A DNA stretch of 64,000 bases from CAWDMN01 sp963803155 (GCA_963803155.1 CAWDMN010000052.1:62001-126000); one strand, 5' to 3'. Positions 26,548-36,226 are shown, numbered from the stretch's first letter. Made by a program: numbers and translations. The notes: generated by a model not told the origin, from the sequence alone.

Positions 26548-29504
26548 CAATGGACCTTTCCTCCATTACCATTCCCGTTCCTGGATGCAATCAGGACTGG
26601 TTTTAGATATCGGCCGGTGTGGCTTGCGGGCACATCGACCACCTGTTCGGGGGGGCCGCAGGTGACGATATATCCCCCTTTTTCACCGCCCTCCGGACCA
26701 AGGTCGATGATCCAGTCGGCGGTCTTGATGACATCGAGATTATGTTCAATGATAAGCAGTGTCCCACCCTCAGCTTGGAGACGACGAAACGCCAGCAACA
26801 ACTTGTTGATATCGTCGAAGTGCAAACCGGTCGTTGGTTCATCAAAGATGTACAAGGTTTTTTGATTGATTTGGCGTGAAAGATAATAGGCCAGCTTGAT
26901 CCGTTGTGCTTCGCCTCCCGAAAGGGTGGTGGCGGATTGGCCCAACCGCAGATACCCAAGCCCCACCTCTTGAAGGACTTTTAATTTGTTAATAATCTTG
27001 GATGATCCGGAAAAAAAAGTAAAGGCTTCACGAACGCTCATCTGCAGCACTTCGTAAATGTTCTTTCCCTTATACCGGATATCCAATACAGACGGCTTAA
27101 ACCGTTTTCCCTGACATTCCTCGCAGATCAGCTCCACGTCCGCCAAAAACTGCATTTCAACGGTAACGGTTCCGTCGCCTTGGCAGGTTTCACAGCGTCC
27201 CCCGGGAATATTAAAAGAGAAATGACCCGCTTCGAATGAATGAGCCTTGGCCTCCCGGGTGGAAGCAAACAGTTCCCGGATTGCGTCAAAAGCCTTCAGA
27301 TAGGTCACTGGGTTGGAGCGCGGTGTCCGACCGATGGGAGATTGGTCGACCAATATGACATCCGCCAAGAATTGATTTCCTTCCAGGCGGTTATAATTTT
27401 CGCGGCTTGCCGATCCAGCGCGCAGAGACTGCATGGCGGGATAAATGACTTCATGAACCAGCGTAGATTTGCCGGAGCCGGAAACCCCGGTGATACAGGT
27501 CAGGAGGCCCAGGGGGATATGAACATCAATGCTTTTCAAATTATGTTCCCGGGCGCCAAAAACTCGCAGCCATTGAGTTCCCGGAGCGATGCGCTGGGAG
27601 GGGACATGAATTCGCAACTCCCCTTTGAGATAACGCCCAGTCAAGGATTGTGCGGACGCTAACAGGTCTGGGTAGGAGCCGGAGAAGATAATTTGCCCTC
27701 CCTGTTCTCCCGCGCCAGGCCCCAAATCGATAATCTGATCAGCGGCCCCCATCATTTCCGCTTCATGTTCCACAACAATTACTGAATTTCCCATATCGCG
27801 CAACTTTTTCAAAATGAGGATCAGTCTTCCATTGTCGCGCGGATGCAGACCGATAGAGGGCTCATCTAGAATATAGAGAGCGCCCACCAAGGTCGAACCT
27901 AGGGAGGTGGCCAGCTGGATCCGTTGCGATTCGCCTCCAGAGAGAGAAGAGGCCAGACGATCCAGGGTCAAATAATCCAAGCCGACATTATAAAGAAAAC
28001 TCAGCCGAGTCTGGATTTCCTCCAATATTTTCTGGGCGACTGTTCTTTCCGCTTGAGTCAATTGAAGGCCTTGAAAAAAAAGAAAAGCCGACCCAATGGT
28101 CATTCGAGTGACTTGAGTGATTTCTAGACCGCCGAGTTTGACCGCGCGGGCTTCCCTCCTCAACCGTGTGCCCTGGCATTCCGGGCAGAGGGTGTACCCG
28201 CGATAGCGGCTCAGGAAAACGCGGATATATAGCTTGTATTTTTTTTTCTCCAGGTATTCAAAAAAACCTTTGATGCCAATGAATTCCTCATCGCCGTCAA
28301 AAATCAATTGTTTTTGAGCGGAGGTCAATTCGGCATAAGGGAGCTGCAGAGGAATTTCATGACGCTTGGCCCAACGTTTGAACTCAGCGACCAGGGAACG
28401 ATAACGAGGCTTGGTCCATGGCTCAATGGCTCCTTCCTGCAGGGATTTTCCCTGATCGGGAACCACTAAGTTCATGTCAAAATCAATGGTATTTCCAAAG
28501 CCTTGACATTGCGGACAAGCGCCGAAAGGATTATTGAAGGAGAACAAACGAGGTTCTGGATTCTCAAAGGTAATCTGACAGCTCTTGCATTGGAATTTCT
28601 CATTGAAAAAAAGGCGTGCGCCCAGAGTCAGTTGATCCAGCCGCTGAGAATAGACTGGGCGCGGGACTTCTGCCCCATCGTCAATGGAATTGGCCGGCCT
28701 TTCCGGATTTTCCATGAGCCCGACAATTTCGGCAAGGGCGTGGCCTCCGCCTTCGTGATAGCAAATCTCAAGAGAGTCGGCCAGTCGCTGCCGGATATCG
28801 GGGCGGATCACCAAACGGTCTACCAGGACAAAAATGTCAGCTTCCAGATCTAAATTCAGCAGCGATTCTGGAGTGGAGAATTCCACGACTTGTCCAGACT
28901 GACATAACCGATTAAAACCATGTTTGCGCAGCTCGAATAAAACGGCCTTGAGAAGCTGCTGTCCCTGGAGGGGTCCCTTTTTCCTTTTTTTTTCTTTCAA
29001 GCCCGCGGAGAGTTCGCAGTACTTACGATAATTCTTCAGGGGGAATTGAAGATAAAGACGGGTCCCTTCCGGCAGAGAGAGCAATAAAGGCACGATTTCA
29101 TCGATAGTATCCCGTTTGACTTCCCGCTGACATTGCCAGCAAAAGGTGCGACCAGCACGGGCAAAAAGAAGACGCAGATAATCGTAAATTTCCGTGACCG
29201 TGCCCACGGTAGACCGCGGAGTCCGAACCGTGTTCTTCTGACGAATGGCGATGGCAGGCGCGATGCCATTAATTTCATCCACATCGGGCTTCTCAATGCG
29301 CTCCAAAAACTGCCGAGCGTAGGCGGACATCGATTCAATATAGCGGCGCTGCCCTTCAGCATAGATCGTATCGAAAGCCAGGCTGGATTTTCCCGAACCG
29401 CTCACTCCCGTGATCACGGTGAGGGTGTTATGTTGAATTGAGCAATTAATGTTTTTGAGATTATGGACCCGTGCGCCCTTAATCTCCAAAGTATCTTGAT
29501 CCAT
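26547..29504 (-). CDS. uvrA: UvrA, excinuclease ABC damage-recognition subunit
   Basis: A 985-residue protein with both ABC ATPase modules of UvrA: Walker A GVSGSGKSS near the N-terminus and GVSGSGKST in the second half, two ABC signatures (LSGGESQRI and LSGGEAQRI), and zinc-finger cysteines (CPQCQGFG, CPECQGTR, CETCQGDGTV, CEECQGKRF). It recognises helix-distorting DNA damage with UvrB. The start is set at ATG 29504, where MDQDTLEIKGARVHNLKNI aligns with the family; a GTG at 29546 is in frame but falls only about eight bases after the predicted transcription start. The gene is followed by a coupled TPR gene. Confidence 0.96.
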   Translation of the reverse strand: MDQDTLEIKGARVHNLKNINCSIQHNTLTVITGVSGSGKSSLAFDTIYAEGQRRYIESMSAYARQFLERIEKPDVDEINGIAPAIAIRQKNTVRTPRSTVGTVTEIYDYLRLLFARAGRTFCWQCQREVKRDTIDEIVPLLLSLPEGTRLYLQFPLKNYRKYCELSAGLKEKKRKKGPLQGQQLLKAVLFELRKHGFNRLCQSGQVVEFSTPESLLNLDLEADIFVLVDRLVIRPDIRQRLADSLEICYHEGGGHALAEIVGLMENPERPANSIDDGAEVPRPVYSQRLDQLTLGARLFFNEKFQCKSCQITFENPEPRLFSFNNPFGACPQCQGFGNTIDFDMNLVVPDQGKSLQEGAIEPWTKPRYRSLVAEFKRWAKRHEIPLQLPYAELTSAQKQLIFDGDEEFIGIKGFFEYLEKKKYKLYIRVFLSRYRGYTLCPECQGTRLRREARAVKLGGLEITQVTRMTIGSAFLFFQGLQLTQAERTVAQKILEEIQTRLSFLYNVGLDYLTLDRLASSLSGGESQRIQLATSLGSTLVGALYILDEPSIGLHPRDNGRLILILKKLRDMGNSVIVVEHEAEMMGAADQIIDLGPGAGEQGGQIIFSGSYPDLLASAQSLTGRYLKGELRIHVPSQRIAPGTQWLRVFGAREHNLKSIDVHIPLGLLTCITGVSGSGKSTLVHEVIYPAMQSLRAGSASRENYNRLEGNQFLADVILVDQSPIGRTPRSNPVTYLKAFDAIRELFASTREAKAHSFEAGHFSFNIPGGRCETCQGDGTVTVEMQFLADVELICEECQGKRFKPSVLDIRYKGKNIYEVLQMSVREAFTFFSGSSKIINKLKVLQEVGLGYLRLGQSATTLSGGEAQRIKLAYYLSRQINQKTLYIFDEPTTGLHFDDINKLLLAFRRLQAEGGTLLIIEHNLDVIKTADWIIDLGPEGGEKGGYIVTCGPPEQVVDVPASHTGRYLKPVLIASRNGNGNGGKVH

Positions 29505-29560
29505 GGGAACTGTGATATCAGGATCTCCTTCCGTGAATCTCCCCACGAGTTAAATCAGAA

Positions 29561-29590
29561 ATTATAGGCTACCCCATAAGGGCTTGTCAA
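29561..29590 (-). promoter_or_regulatory. Near-perfect sigma-70 promoter of uvrA
   Basis: On the - strand TTGACA (29590-29585) and TATAAT (29566-29561) are separated by 18 bp. Both hexamers match consensus exactly. Transcription should begin near 29554, about 50 bases before the uvrA ATG. No obvious SOS operator palindrome was seen. Confidence 0.75.
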
Positions 29591-29621
29591 AAATAGCCCG
29601 ATCCAGTTGGGGTGTATTTCA

Positions 29622-29752
29622 GTGTGAGACAGGGCAAACCAGTTGCGCTAATCCGCTTCACTAAGCAATAGCCGGGAGGGTGAGGCTTCCGCCAAGGCGG
29701 ACTCCGCCTGCCGAATCGGTTTGGGTCACACCACACGAGCTCGGCGGGAGGA
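29622..29752 (-). repeat. GC-rich interspersed repeat, copy 1
   Basis: About 130 bp related to 41340-41505 in inverted orientation. Shared blocks are GACAGGG..AACCAGT.GCGCTAAT and GGGAGGGTGAGGCT.CCGCC, and each copy holds the palindromic GGCGGACTCCGCCTG. It lies between uvrA and the divergent phosphatase-superfamily gene. Confidence 0.7.
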
Positions 29753-29812
29753 TCTTCTGCTCTGGCCTGCCGATTCTGGACCTTCGGAAAACGACTATTC
29801 CGAAAATAACTC

Positions 29813-29842
29813 TTGACAGGTAGGAAGCTGGCTGAGTAGTAT
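29813..29842 (+). promoter_or_regulatory. Candidate promoter for the phosphatase-superfamily gene
   Basis: TTGACA (29813-29818), 18-bp spacer, TAGTAT (29837-29842; four of six match). It would give a leader of about 155 bases ahead of the ATG at 30005. Confidence 0.45.
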
Positions 29843-30004
29843 GGCAATCGTTTGCCGCAAACGTTTGCGCTACGAGTCGCTTTTGCGCTTGAGCGAACCC
29901 GCTCCGCTCGGGAAAAATTGTCCCACTCCTATTGTGGAGTGGTTCTCAGGGTGTTCCGCGTATCCAAAGTCCGGCGCGCCCCCTTCTATTTCGTGGAAGG
30001 ATTT

Positions 30005-32176
30005 ATGGGCTACAAGCATCCCCTCGGGCATTTTCTCGCGAGGCTTCCCTTTTTTCCTTGGGGTTCCTGGAACTGGGGGAACTCGCGGAAATTATTTTGG
30101 ATTGTCCTTTCTTTCGCGCTGTATGTCCTTCCTTCCTCAATGTCCGCTGAAAGCGCCGCCAAAAGGCCCATCATCCTGATTTCCGTTGATACACTGCGCG
30201 CGGACCGGCTAAGCTGTTATGGCTATAAAATCCGGCAGACCCCCCATATCGACGCCTTGGCCGAAGGGGGGACTCTCTTTAGTCAAGTCAATTCCCAAGT
30301 GCCGTTGACGCTTCCCTCTCACACCAGCCTTTTGACCTCCACGTTTCCCTTTTCAAACGGGGTTGAAGACAATGGCAGCCTTCTGGCGCCGGGCACTCTG
30401 ACCTTGGCCAGATATTTGAGATCGCACGGATTCCGCACGGCTGCTTTTGTGGGCGGTTTCGTTCTCGATAAACGGTTCGGCCTGGATCAGGGTTTTGATA
30501 TGTATGACAGCCCCTTCAATCTCCGCCGGCAGCGCCGCGACGATCCCGGCGATGTGAAGCGCACTGGCGAGGAAGTGATCAAGTCCGCAATCGCTTGGCT
30601 CAAGAATGCGGCTGGCTCCCCTTTTTTCCTTTTTCTTCATCTCTACGATTTGCATGCTCCTTATGAATTGCCTCCAGCTCAGATTCTCCCTCTGGGCCAT
30701 GCTGGCTACGATAAAGCGCTGGCTTATGAGGATCAGGTTCTGGGACAGTTTTGGGATTTTCTCGATCATGAAGGATTGGCGGACCGTTCTCTGATAATCT
30801 TTACTTCAGATCATGGTGAAAGCTTGGGGGAGCATGGTGAGGCTGCTCATGGTTACTTTGTCTATCAAAGCACGCTGCGCGTCCCGTTGATCTTCCGCTG
30901 GCCGAAGGGGACCGTTGGAGTCTGGAAGCGTGTGGAAGAGCCTGTCAACTTGATCGATATTGCTCCCACGATTCTGCAATATCTTGGATTGCCGATTCCC
31001 CGTGAATTTCAAGGGAAGACATTGCTGGATTTGATGCGGACCCAACCGAAAGGAAGACCTGGGGATGCCTATGGCGGCAGTCTTTACGCGCGAAACCATT
31101 TCGGCTGTGTCCCGTTGCGGAGCCTGCGCTTGGGGCGATACAAATATATCGGAGCCCCTCGTCCGGAGTTTTATGATTTGAGCGCCGACCCTGGAGAGAC
31201 TCGGAATCTTTACTCCCAACAGGTTTCCATCGCCCGGTTCTACCGGGACCGGCTCAAGTCGCTCCTGGAAAAATTCCCGTTGACCCAGTCTGTGAAAAGT
31301 CCCGCCCAAAGTCAGGAAGTTGCCGCCGCCCTGCAATCGCTGGGATATCTCACTTCTGGCTCGAGTTCCGCGCCGACGGTGGAGCCGGTTGCGGATCCCA
31401 AAGATCGAATCGCCGATTTCGAAGAAAACCGGCGCGCCTTCGATCTTGCTTCCGCGGGGCGCAGGTCTGAAGCCGGCCAGATATTCGAAAAATTGAGCCG
31501 CAAATATCCGGAAGTTTGTGACTTGCGTGTCAGTCTAGCGGTGAACCAGCAGCGGGAAGGCCGCGGCAGGGAAGCAATCCAGAATTTCCAGGCAGCCCTG
31601 AAACAGGACCCCATGAATGTCCGGGCCCACTTCGATTTGGCCAACGCTTATTTTGAAACACAGCAACTGGAGGCTGCCTCCCGTGAATTGGAGGCAACCT
31701 TGGCTATTGCCCCTTATTACAACCGGGCCGCGGAAATGTTGGGAGCCATTCTGCTTCAAAACCGCAATTACACTGGCGCGCGCGCCCATTTTCAGCGGAT
31801 GCTGGCCTCTGATCCTGGCAATTACATCGCAAATTATCAGCTGGGAACCATGGCAACGCAGGAGGAGAAATGGCCGGAAGCGGAACGCTTTTTTAAAGAA
31901 GCAGCCAAAGCCGATCCCAAATCGGCTGAGGTTTTGAACGGATTAGGGGTTGTCTACATGATGGGTTCCAAATTGGAAGAAGCCCGGACCGCTTTGCAGG
32001 AAGCCCTACGGTTGGAACCCAAATGGGCGGAAGTCCATTTCAATCTCGGATTGGTTTACCGGCAACAGAAGCAATTGGATGAGGCTGCCAAGGAATTCCG
32101 CAATGCCTTATCCGTGGATCCGCAATTCGTTCGGGCGCGCCAAGCATTAAATAGTCCGGAGTTCCGAGGGCGGTAA
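30005..32176 (+). CDS. Sulfatase-fold phosphatase-superfamily protein with TPR domain
   Basis: A 723-residue protein. After an N-terminal hydrophobic segment (about 28-45) comes an alkaline-phosphatase-superfamily domain (about 55-420): ISVDTLRADRLSCYGY (metal-binding Asp62), FTSDHGESLGEHGEAAHGYF (metal-binding DHG), and EFYDLSADPGETRNLY. The nucleophile element, C/S-x-P-S-R in true sulfatases, reads T-L-P-S-H here with Thr102, so a formylglycine sulfatase is unlikely and a Thr-type phosphohydrolase or transferase more so. Residues about 470-720 are TPR repeats. The ATG at 30005 follows GGAAGGA; the frame is open to 29852. It precedes the TonB receptor by 165 bp. Confidence 0.85.
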   Translation: MGYKHPLGHFLARLPFFPWGSWNWGNSRKLFWIVLSFALYVLPSSMSAESAAKRPIILISVDTLRADRLSCYGYKIRQTPHIDALAEGGTLFSQVNSQVPLTLPSHTSLLTSTFPFSNGVEDNGSLLAPGTLTLARYLRSHGFRTAAFVGGFVLDKRFGLDQGFDMYDSPFNLRRQRRDDPGDVKRTGEEVIKSAIAWLKNAAGSPFFLFLHLYDLHAPYELPPAQILPLGHAGYDKALAYEDQVLGQFWDFLDHEGLADRSLIIFTSDHGESLGEHGEAAHGYFVYQSTLRVPLIFRWPKGTVGVWKRVEEPVNLIDIAPTILQYLGLPIPREFQGKTLLDLMRTQPKGRPGDAYGGSLYARNHFGCVPLRSLRLGRYKYIGAPRPEFYDLSADPGETRNLYSQQVSIARFYRDRLKSLLEKFPLTQSVKSPAQSQEVAAALQSLGYLTSGSSSAPTVEPVADPKDRIADFEENRRAFDLASAGRRSEAGQIFEKLSRKYPEVCDLRVSLAVNQQREGRGREAIQNFQAALKQDPMNVRAHFDLANAYFETQQLEAASRELEATLAIAPYYNRAAEMLGAILLQNRNYTGARAHFQRMLASDPGNYIANYQLGTMATQEEKWPEAERFFKEAAKADPKSAEVLNGLGVVYMMGSKLEEARTALQEALRLEPKWAEVHFNLGLVYRQQKQLDEAAKEFRNALSVDPQFVRARQALNSPEFRGR

Positions 32177-32341
32177 TCCGGATCAGCACTGCGATGACAG
32201 CTTGATTTTTGCCTTTCGTTTAGACCTTGCATGGCGATGGAGTTTCATCTCTGGCAGGGAGCCGTTTTCCTTGATGCATTGATAGCGGTTCACAACAATT
32301 CACTTGCTTCATCAGAAGGAATTTGGAAAGAGGAGGTCACA

Positions 32342-32677
32342 ATGGCAGGCCATGGCAGGAAACTTTTTTTGTTTGGTTTGGGCTTGATTTTGCTCCTGTC
32401 AATTAATGGTTGGGCGCAAAACACCACGGCGTCCTTGACAGGATTGGTGACTGATCCCAGTGGAGCGGTGGTCACCAACGCTGAAGTGGAGCTGACAGCG
32501 GTCTCCACCAGTGTGGTGACGAAGGCTGTCACTAATGCGGACGGGCTTTACAGTTTTCAGAATATCCTCGCTGGTCCGTATGAATTAAAGGTTACAGCCT
32601 CTGGATTTCGGGAGTTCCTGCAAAAAGGCATTAAGATCTCCTTGAATGAAAGAGCACGGGTGGACGTGAAACTCTAA
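32342..32677 (+). CDS. TonB-dependent receptor, N-terminal piece before in-frame stop
   Basis: The first 111 codons of an Oar-like TonB-dependent receptor. They encode a signal peptide (MAGHGRKLFLFGLGLILLLSINGWAQ) and the carboxypeptidase-regulatory-like domain (TTASLTGLVTDPSGAVVTNAEVEL ... ADGLYSFQNILAGPYELKVTASGF). GAGGAGG precedes the ATG at 32342. The frame ends at TAA (32675-32677), yet the same frame continues right after it with the expected sequence LGEQKQIIEVQADASPLNV into the rest of the receptor. Only one codon separates the halves, so this is a single point change (CAA or GAA to TAA) or a sequencing error, not a rearrangement. On its own this piece would be a small periplasmic domain. 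Confidence 0.85.
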   Translation: MAGHGRKLFLFGLGLILLLSINGWAQNTTASLTGLVTDPSGAVVTNAEVELTAVSTSVVTKAVTNADGLYSFQNILAGPYELKVTASGFREFLQKGIKISLNERARVDVKL

Positions 32678-32725
32678 TTAGGCGAGCAGAAACAGATTAT
32701 TGAAGTTCAGGCCGATGCTTCACCG

Positions 32726-35700
32726 TTGAATGTCGAAAATTCAGAAGTAGCCGGCGGAATTGCGCCGGAGACGGTGAATGAATTGCCGCTGATCATGACC
32801 AACAATGGCGGGATGCGTTCGGCTGCCACGTTCATGACATTGCTGCCCGGCGTAACGGCTCCTCAAGGGGATATAATCAGCGCCCATCTAAATGGAGCCC
32901 AGAAGTATACCGGCGAAAACTTGGTGAACGGAGCCTCTACGATCAACCCTTCCGGCGGCAATGGAATGTGGTCGGCCGCTTTCGATTTTGGCCAGTCCCC
33001 GGAAATGGTCAGCGAGCTGAAAGTCATCACCTCCAATTACGAACCGCAGTATGGTTCCACCGGGGGGGCTATTTTCATCATGGAGACCAAATCCGGCACG
33101 AACCAAATTCACGGCAATGCTTACTACTTCGGCAAAAACGATGCCTTGAATGCCACACCTTGGAACAATGCCGCGAAGCCGTTGGATCGGGAGCACAATT
33201 TTGGAGGTTCCATTGGGGGCCCCGTGAAATTGCCGATTCTATGGTCTTCCAAAACTAAGACTTATTACTTTTTTAATTTTGAAGGGTTCAGACAGTCGGG
33301 AGGTGTTACCCGCAACATTTTGACGATTCCCTCGTTGCAGGAACGTCAAGGGGATTTCCGGGACTGGGTGGATGCCGATGGCAAATTAATTCCCATTTAT
33401 GATCCGGCGACTACCAGGACCGTCAACGGCGAGGTGGTGCGCGACCAATTCATGGGGTGTGACGGGAATACTCCGAATGTGATTTGTCCCAATCGCATCC
33501 AAAATTCACTGGCAGCTGCCTGGTTCAAGTACCTTCCCCAGCCCACCTATTCAGGCCCGCTGAACAACTTCATCGCCCTGGATTCTCCGGGCTCCTTCTA
33601 CAATCACACCAATCATTTCACCATCCGGGTGGATGAGTATCTGGGTGACAAGGATCGGTTTTTTGTGACGATCTACCATCGCAAAGCCGGACCAACGACG
33701 GCCACGGAACTTCCCAAGGAGATAAGCAATCAAGGCAATGTATACAAGGATCCCTGGATGAATCGGCTCAACTGGGACCACACTTTTTCTCCGGTATTGC
33801 TGAACCACTTTGTGGCTGGCTACCAGGATGACATGTACCATGGCGGTTCTCTGGCCGCTCCTTACGCCGATCTTTTTCCCAAGATTCCTGGATCATCCCG
33901 TAATGCTTATCCCCCCACTATCAATTTTAGCGACGGATTCGCAAACTTCAAGGGGGATGGCCGGGCAGGTCCGGAACAGAACAAGAACCCGGCTCCAGCC
34001 CTGGTTTTTACCGACTTGCTGACTTGGGTCAAGGGCAAGCACACCTTTAAAATGGGGGCCGAATATAGAACCTCCGCCAATAGCATGGGCTGGACACGCG
34101 ATGAAGCAGGAGACTTTTCGTTTGGGCGTGGCCAGACAGGTCTGCTGGGAGGCAACAGCGGAAGCCCCATTGCCAGCTTCCTGCTGGAACAGGTTGACTA
34201 TGCCCAAGTGAATTGGCAACCCTACAGCATGTTCTCGATGCGGAATCAAGACTACATCACTCACTTTGGAGATACCTGGAAAGTTACTCCCAAACTCAGC
34301 CTCAATTTAGGGCTCCGCTGGGAGCTGCATCCGCCGTATTATGAAATCCATGATGTAACCTCCTTCTTTGATCCCTACGGTCCCAATCCGGGAGCTGATG
34401 GAAGGCCCGGACGAGTGGTTTTTGCAGGGACCCGCTGGGGTTCCGTCAGCTATGGGAAGCGCTATCCCGAAAGCGTATTTAAGAAGGCTTTTTCACCGCG
34501 CCTAGGCATTGCTTATTCCATTTCACCGAAGACCGTGATTCGAACAGGTTATGGAATCTTTTACGATGCAGGCATTGTCCCGGGCTGGAGTGGAGGATAT
34601 GACACGACAGGATTCAACTTCTACAAGCAATTCGGCAACTCCAATGCGGGGCTGTCTCCTGCCATTATCCTGAGCCAAGGGATGCCCACGGATTATCAAA
34701 AACCTCCCTTCTTGGATCCTACCATCAGCAATGGCCAGAATGCTCCAATCTACCGGCCCATAAATGCCAATCGACTGCCGTATTCCCAGCAATGGAATTT
34801 TACTATTGAACGGGAAATCACCCCGGATTTGTCCATCAGTGCTGGCTATGTGGGGACGAAAGGAACCAGGCTATATTCGCAGTTGGCTCCCATCAACACT
34901 CTGGATCCCAAATTGTTGTCGATGGGCAGCAAGCTTTATGATGAATTCTCGCCTGGCCAGACGGAACTGGACGGGGTCAAGGCGCCCTATGCCGGTTGGG
35001 CAGAACAGATGACCGGATGCGCTCCTTCGGTGGCTCAGGCCATGCTTCCTTATCCTCAGTATTGTAATTCGATTTACGGCAACAACGAAAATGCGGGCAA
35101 CTCCACCTTTCATTCTCTACAAATGAAGGTTGAGAAGCGTTGGTCAAAAGGGCTTTGGCTCCTCGGTTCCTATACATTGGCCAAGTCGATTACGGATGCG
35201 GAAACCAACCAGTCCACTGAAATGTTGTGGGGCTCTGGCGGGGCCATATCAACTTTCGAGCGGCATCGCAACAAAGCTCTCTCGGCTGATGACGTGCCGC
35301 AGACTTTGGTTATCTCGGCAATGTACGATCTCCCCTTTGGCAATGGACAACGTTGGCTTGGAAAAACCAATCGCCTGGCAAATGCTTTAGTCGGGGGATG
35401 GAAGATCAGCACAATTTTCCGGGCCTCTTCGGGTACTCCATTTTATTTCCGAAGTTACAACCAGTGCAATGTGCCGGGCCAGTTTGCCGTTTCCTGCATT
35501 CCAGCCATACTGCCGGGAGCCAATCCGTGGGCTCAAGACAAGGGCAACTTTAATCCCGACCAGCCTCTGTTCACGACCGCAGCCTTCGAGTCCATAGATC
35601 GATTCAACTATTATTATGGGGTGGGTCCCCGGGTATCGAATTTAAGGGGATTTGGGTACCAAAATCAGGACTTCTCTCTCGCCAAGAGCTTCCGAATTAC

Positions 35701-35863
35701 GGAGCAAGTCCACTTCCAGATGCGGGCTGATACGTTCAACATCTGGAACTGGCATCACTTCACCTCGTTCAATACGGATATTTCGAGCCCCGACTTTGGC
35801 ATGATATCGGGCGGTGCATCCTCCCCGCGCTATGTCCAGGTCAGTGGCAAGATTATTTTCTAG
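32726..35863 (+). CDS. TonB-dependent receptor (Oar-like), main part after in-frame stop
   Basis: About 1,045 residues continuing in the same frame as the piece at 32342-32677. They include the plug region (ETVNELPLIM ... TFMTLLPGVTAP; SNYEPQYGSTGGAIFIMETKSGTN) and a long outer-membrane beta-barrel with aromatic strand ends, closing with YVQVSGKIIF whose last residue is the Phe needed for BAM-dependent insertion. With the N-terminal part the receptor would span about 1,170 residues, normal for acidobacterial Oar-like receptors thought to import polysaccharide fragments or other large substrates. No further stops or frameshifts occur. The TTG at 32726 is only the first possible internal start. 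A strong terminator follows the stop. Confidence 0.9.
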   Translation: MNVENSEVAGGIAPETVNELPLIMTNNGGMRSAATFMTLLPGVTAPQGDIISAHLNGAQKYTGENLVNGASTINPSGGNGMWSAAFDFGQSPEMVSELKVITSNYEPQYGSTGGAIFIMETKSGTNQIHGNAYYFGKNDALNATPWNNAAKPLDREHNFGGSIGGPVKLPILWSSKTKTYYFFNFEGFRQSGGVTRNILTIPSLQERQGDFRDWVDADGKLIPIYDPATTRTVNGEVVRDQFMGCDGNTPNVICPNRIQNSLAAAWFKYLPQPTYSGPLNNFIALDSPGSFYNHTNHFTIRVDEYLGDKDRFFVTIYHRKAGPTTATELPKEISNQGNVYKDPWMNRLNWDHTFSPVLLNHFVAGYQDDMYHGGSLAAPYADLFPKIPGSSRNAYPPTINFSDGFANFKGDGRAGPEQNKNPAPALVFTDLLTWVKGKHTFKMGAEYRTSANSMGWTRDEAGDFSFGRGQTGLLGGNSGSPIASFLLEQVDYAQVNWQPYSMFSMRNQDYITHFGDTWKVTPKLSLNLGLRWELHPPYYEIHDVTSFFDPYGPNPGADGRPGRVVFAGTRWGSVSYGKRYPESVFKKAFSPRLGIAYSISPKTVIRTGYGIFYDAGIVPGWSGGYDTTGFNFYKQFGNSNAGLSPAIILSQGMPTDYQKPPFLDPTISNGQNAPIYRPINANRLPYSQQWNFTIEREITPDLSISAGYVGTKGTRLYSQLAPINTLDPKLLSMGSKLYDEFSPGQTELDGVKAPYAGWAEQMTGCAPSVAQAMLPYPQYCNSIYGNNENAGNSTFHSLQMKVEKRWSKGLWLLGSYTLAKSITDAETNQSTEMLWGSGGAISTFERHRNKALSADDVPQTLVISAMYDLPFGNGQRWLGKTNRLANALVGGWKISTIFRASSGTPFYFRSYNQCNVPGQFAVSCIPAILPGANPWAQDKGNFNPDQPLFTTAAFESIDRFNYYYGVGPRVSNLRGFGYQNQDFSLAKSFRITEQVHFQMRADTFNIWNWHHFTSFNTDISSPDFGMISGGASSPRYVQVSGKIIF

Positions 35864-35876
35864 CCTTGTGAAGCGG

Positions 35877-35907
35877 GCGGGGCCGCTCGGCCCCGCTGTT
35901 TAATCCT
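35877..35907 (+). terminator. Intrinsic terminator of the TonB receptor gene
   Basis: A GC-rich hairpin, GCGGGGCCG...CGGCCCCGC (35877-35896), is followed by TGTTTAATCCTTTT. It starts 13 bases after the receptor stop codon. Confidence 0.75.
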
Positions 35908-36130
35908 TTTGTGTATGGTAATGTTAATAAACTACCGGTTCGAAATTCCCCTCGAACGAGCAGCGGTAGCCGAGACGAAGTCGAGGCCGGGGTGGTGCGA
36001 AACCTGCTACTTGGATCCAAGCAAAAACCGCAGATCACTCCAGACGCGGCTTGAAGGCTGCATCTTTCCACTTGTCTGAGGAGCTGCACATGCCAGCGTG
36101 GCTGGCCCAACAAGATGATGAAAATCTATT

Positions 36131-36153
36131 CCCCCTTTATAAGGGGGATTTTT
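36131..36153 (+). terminator. Hairpin with T-run, terminator-like
   Basis: CCCCCTT-TAT-AAGGGGG (36131-36147) followed by ATTTTTG. It lies 74 bases before the SIS gene; such CCCCCTTTATAAGGGGG elements also occur as dispersed repeats in many genomes. Confidence 0.6.
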
Positions 36154-36226
36154 GAGGGAACGCAGTCGCATCGCTTGTTTCTTTACGAAACCCGATGGTA
36201 TTCACCGCCATGGAAAGAATCCCAGA

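Noticed and set aside
36131..36153. CRISPR-like or mobile palindrome near the SIS gene
   Set aside because: A single hairpin with a T-run and no repetition in the window; a terminator is the simpler reading.
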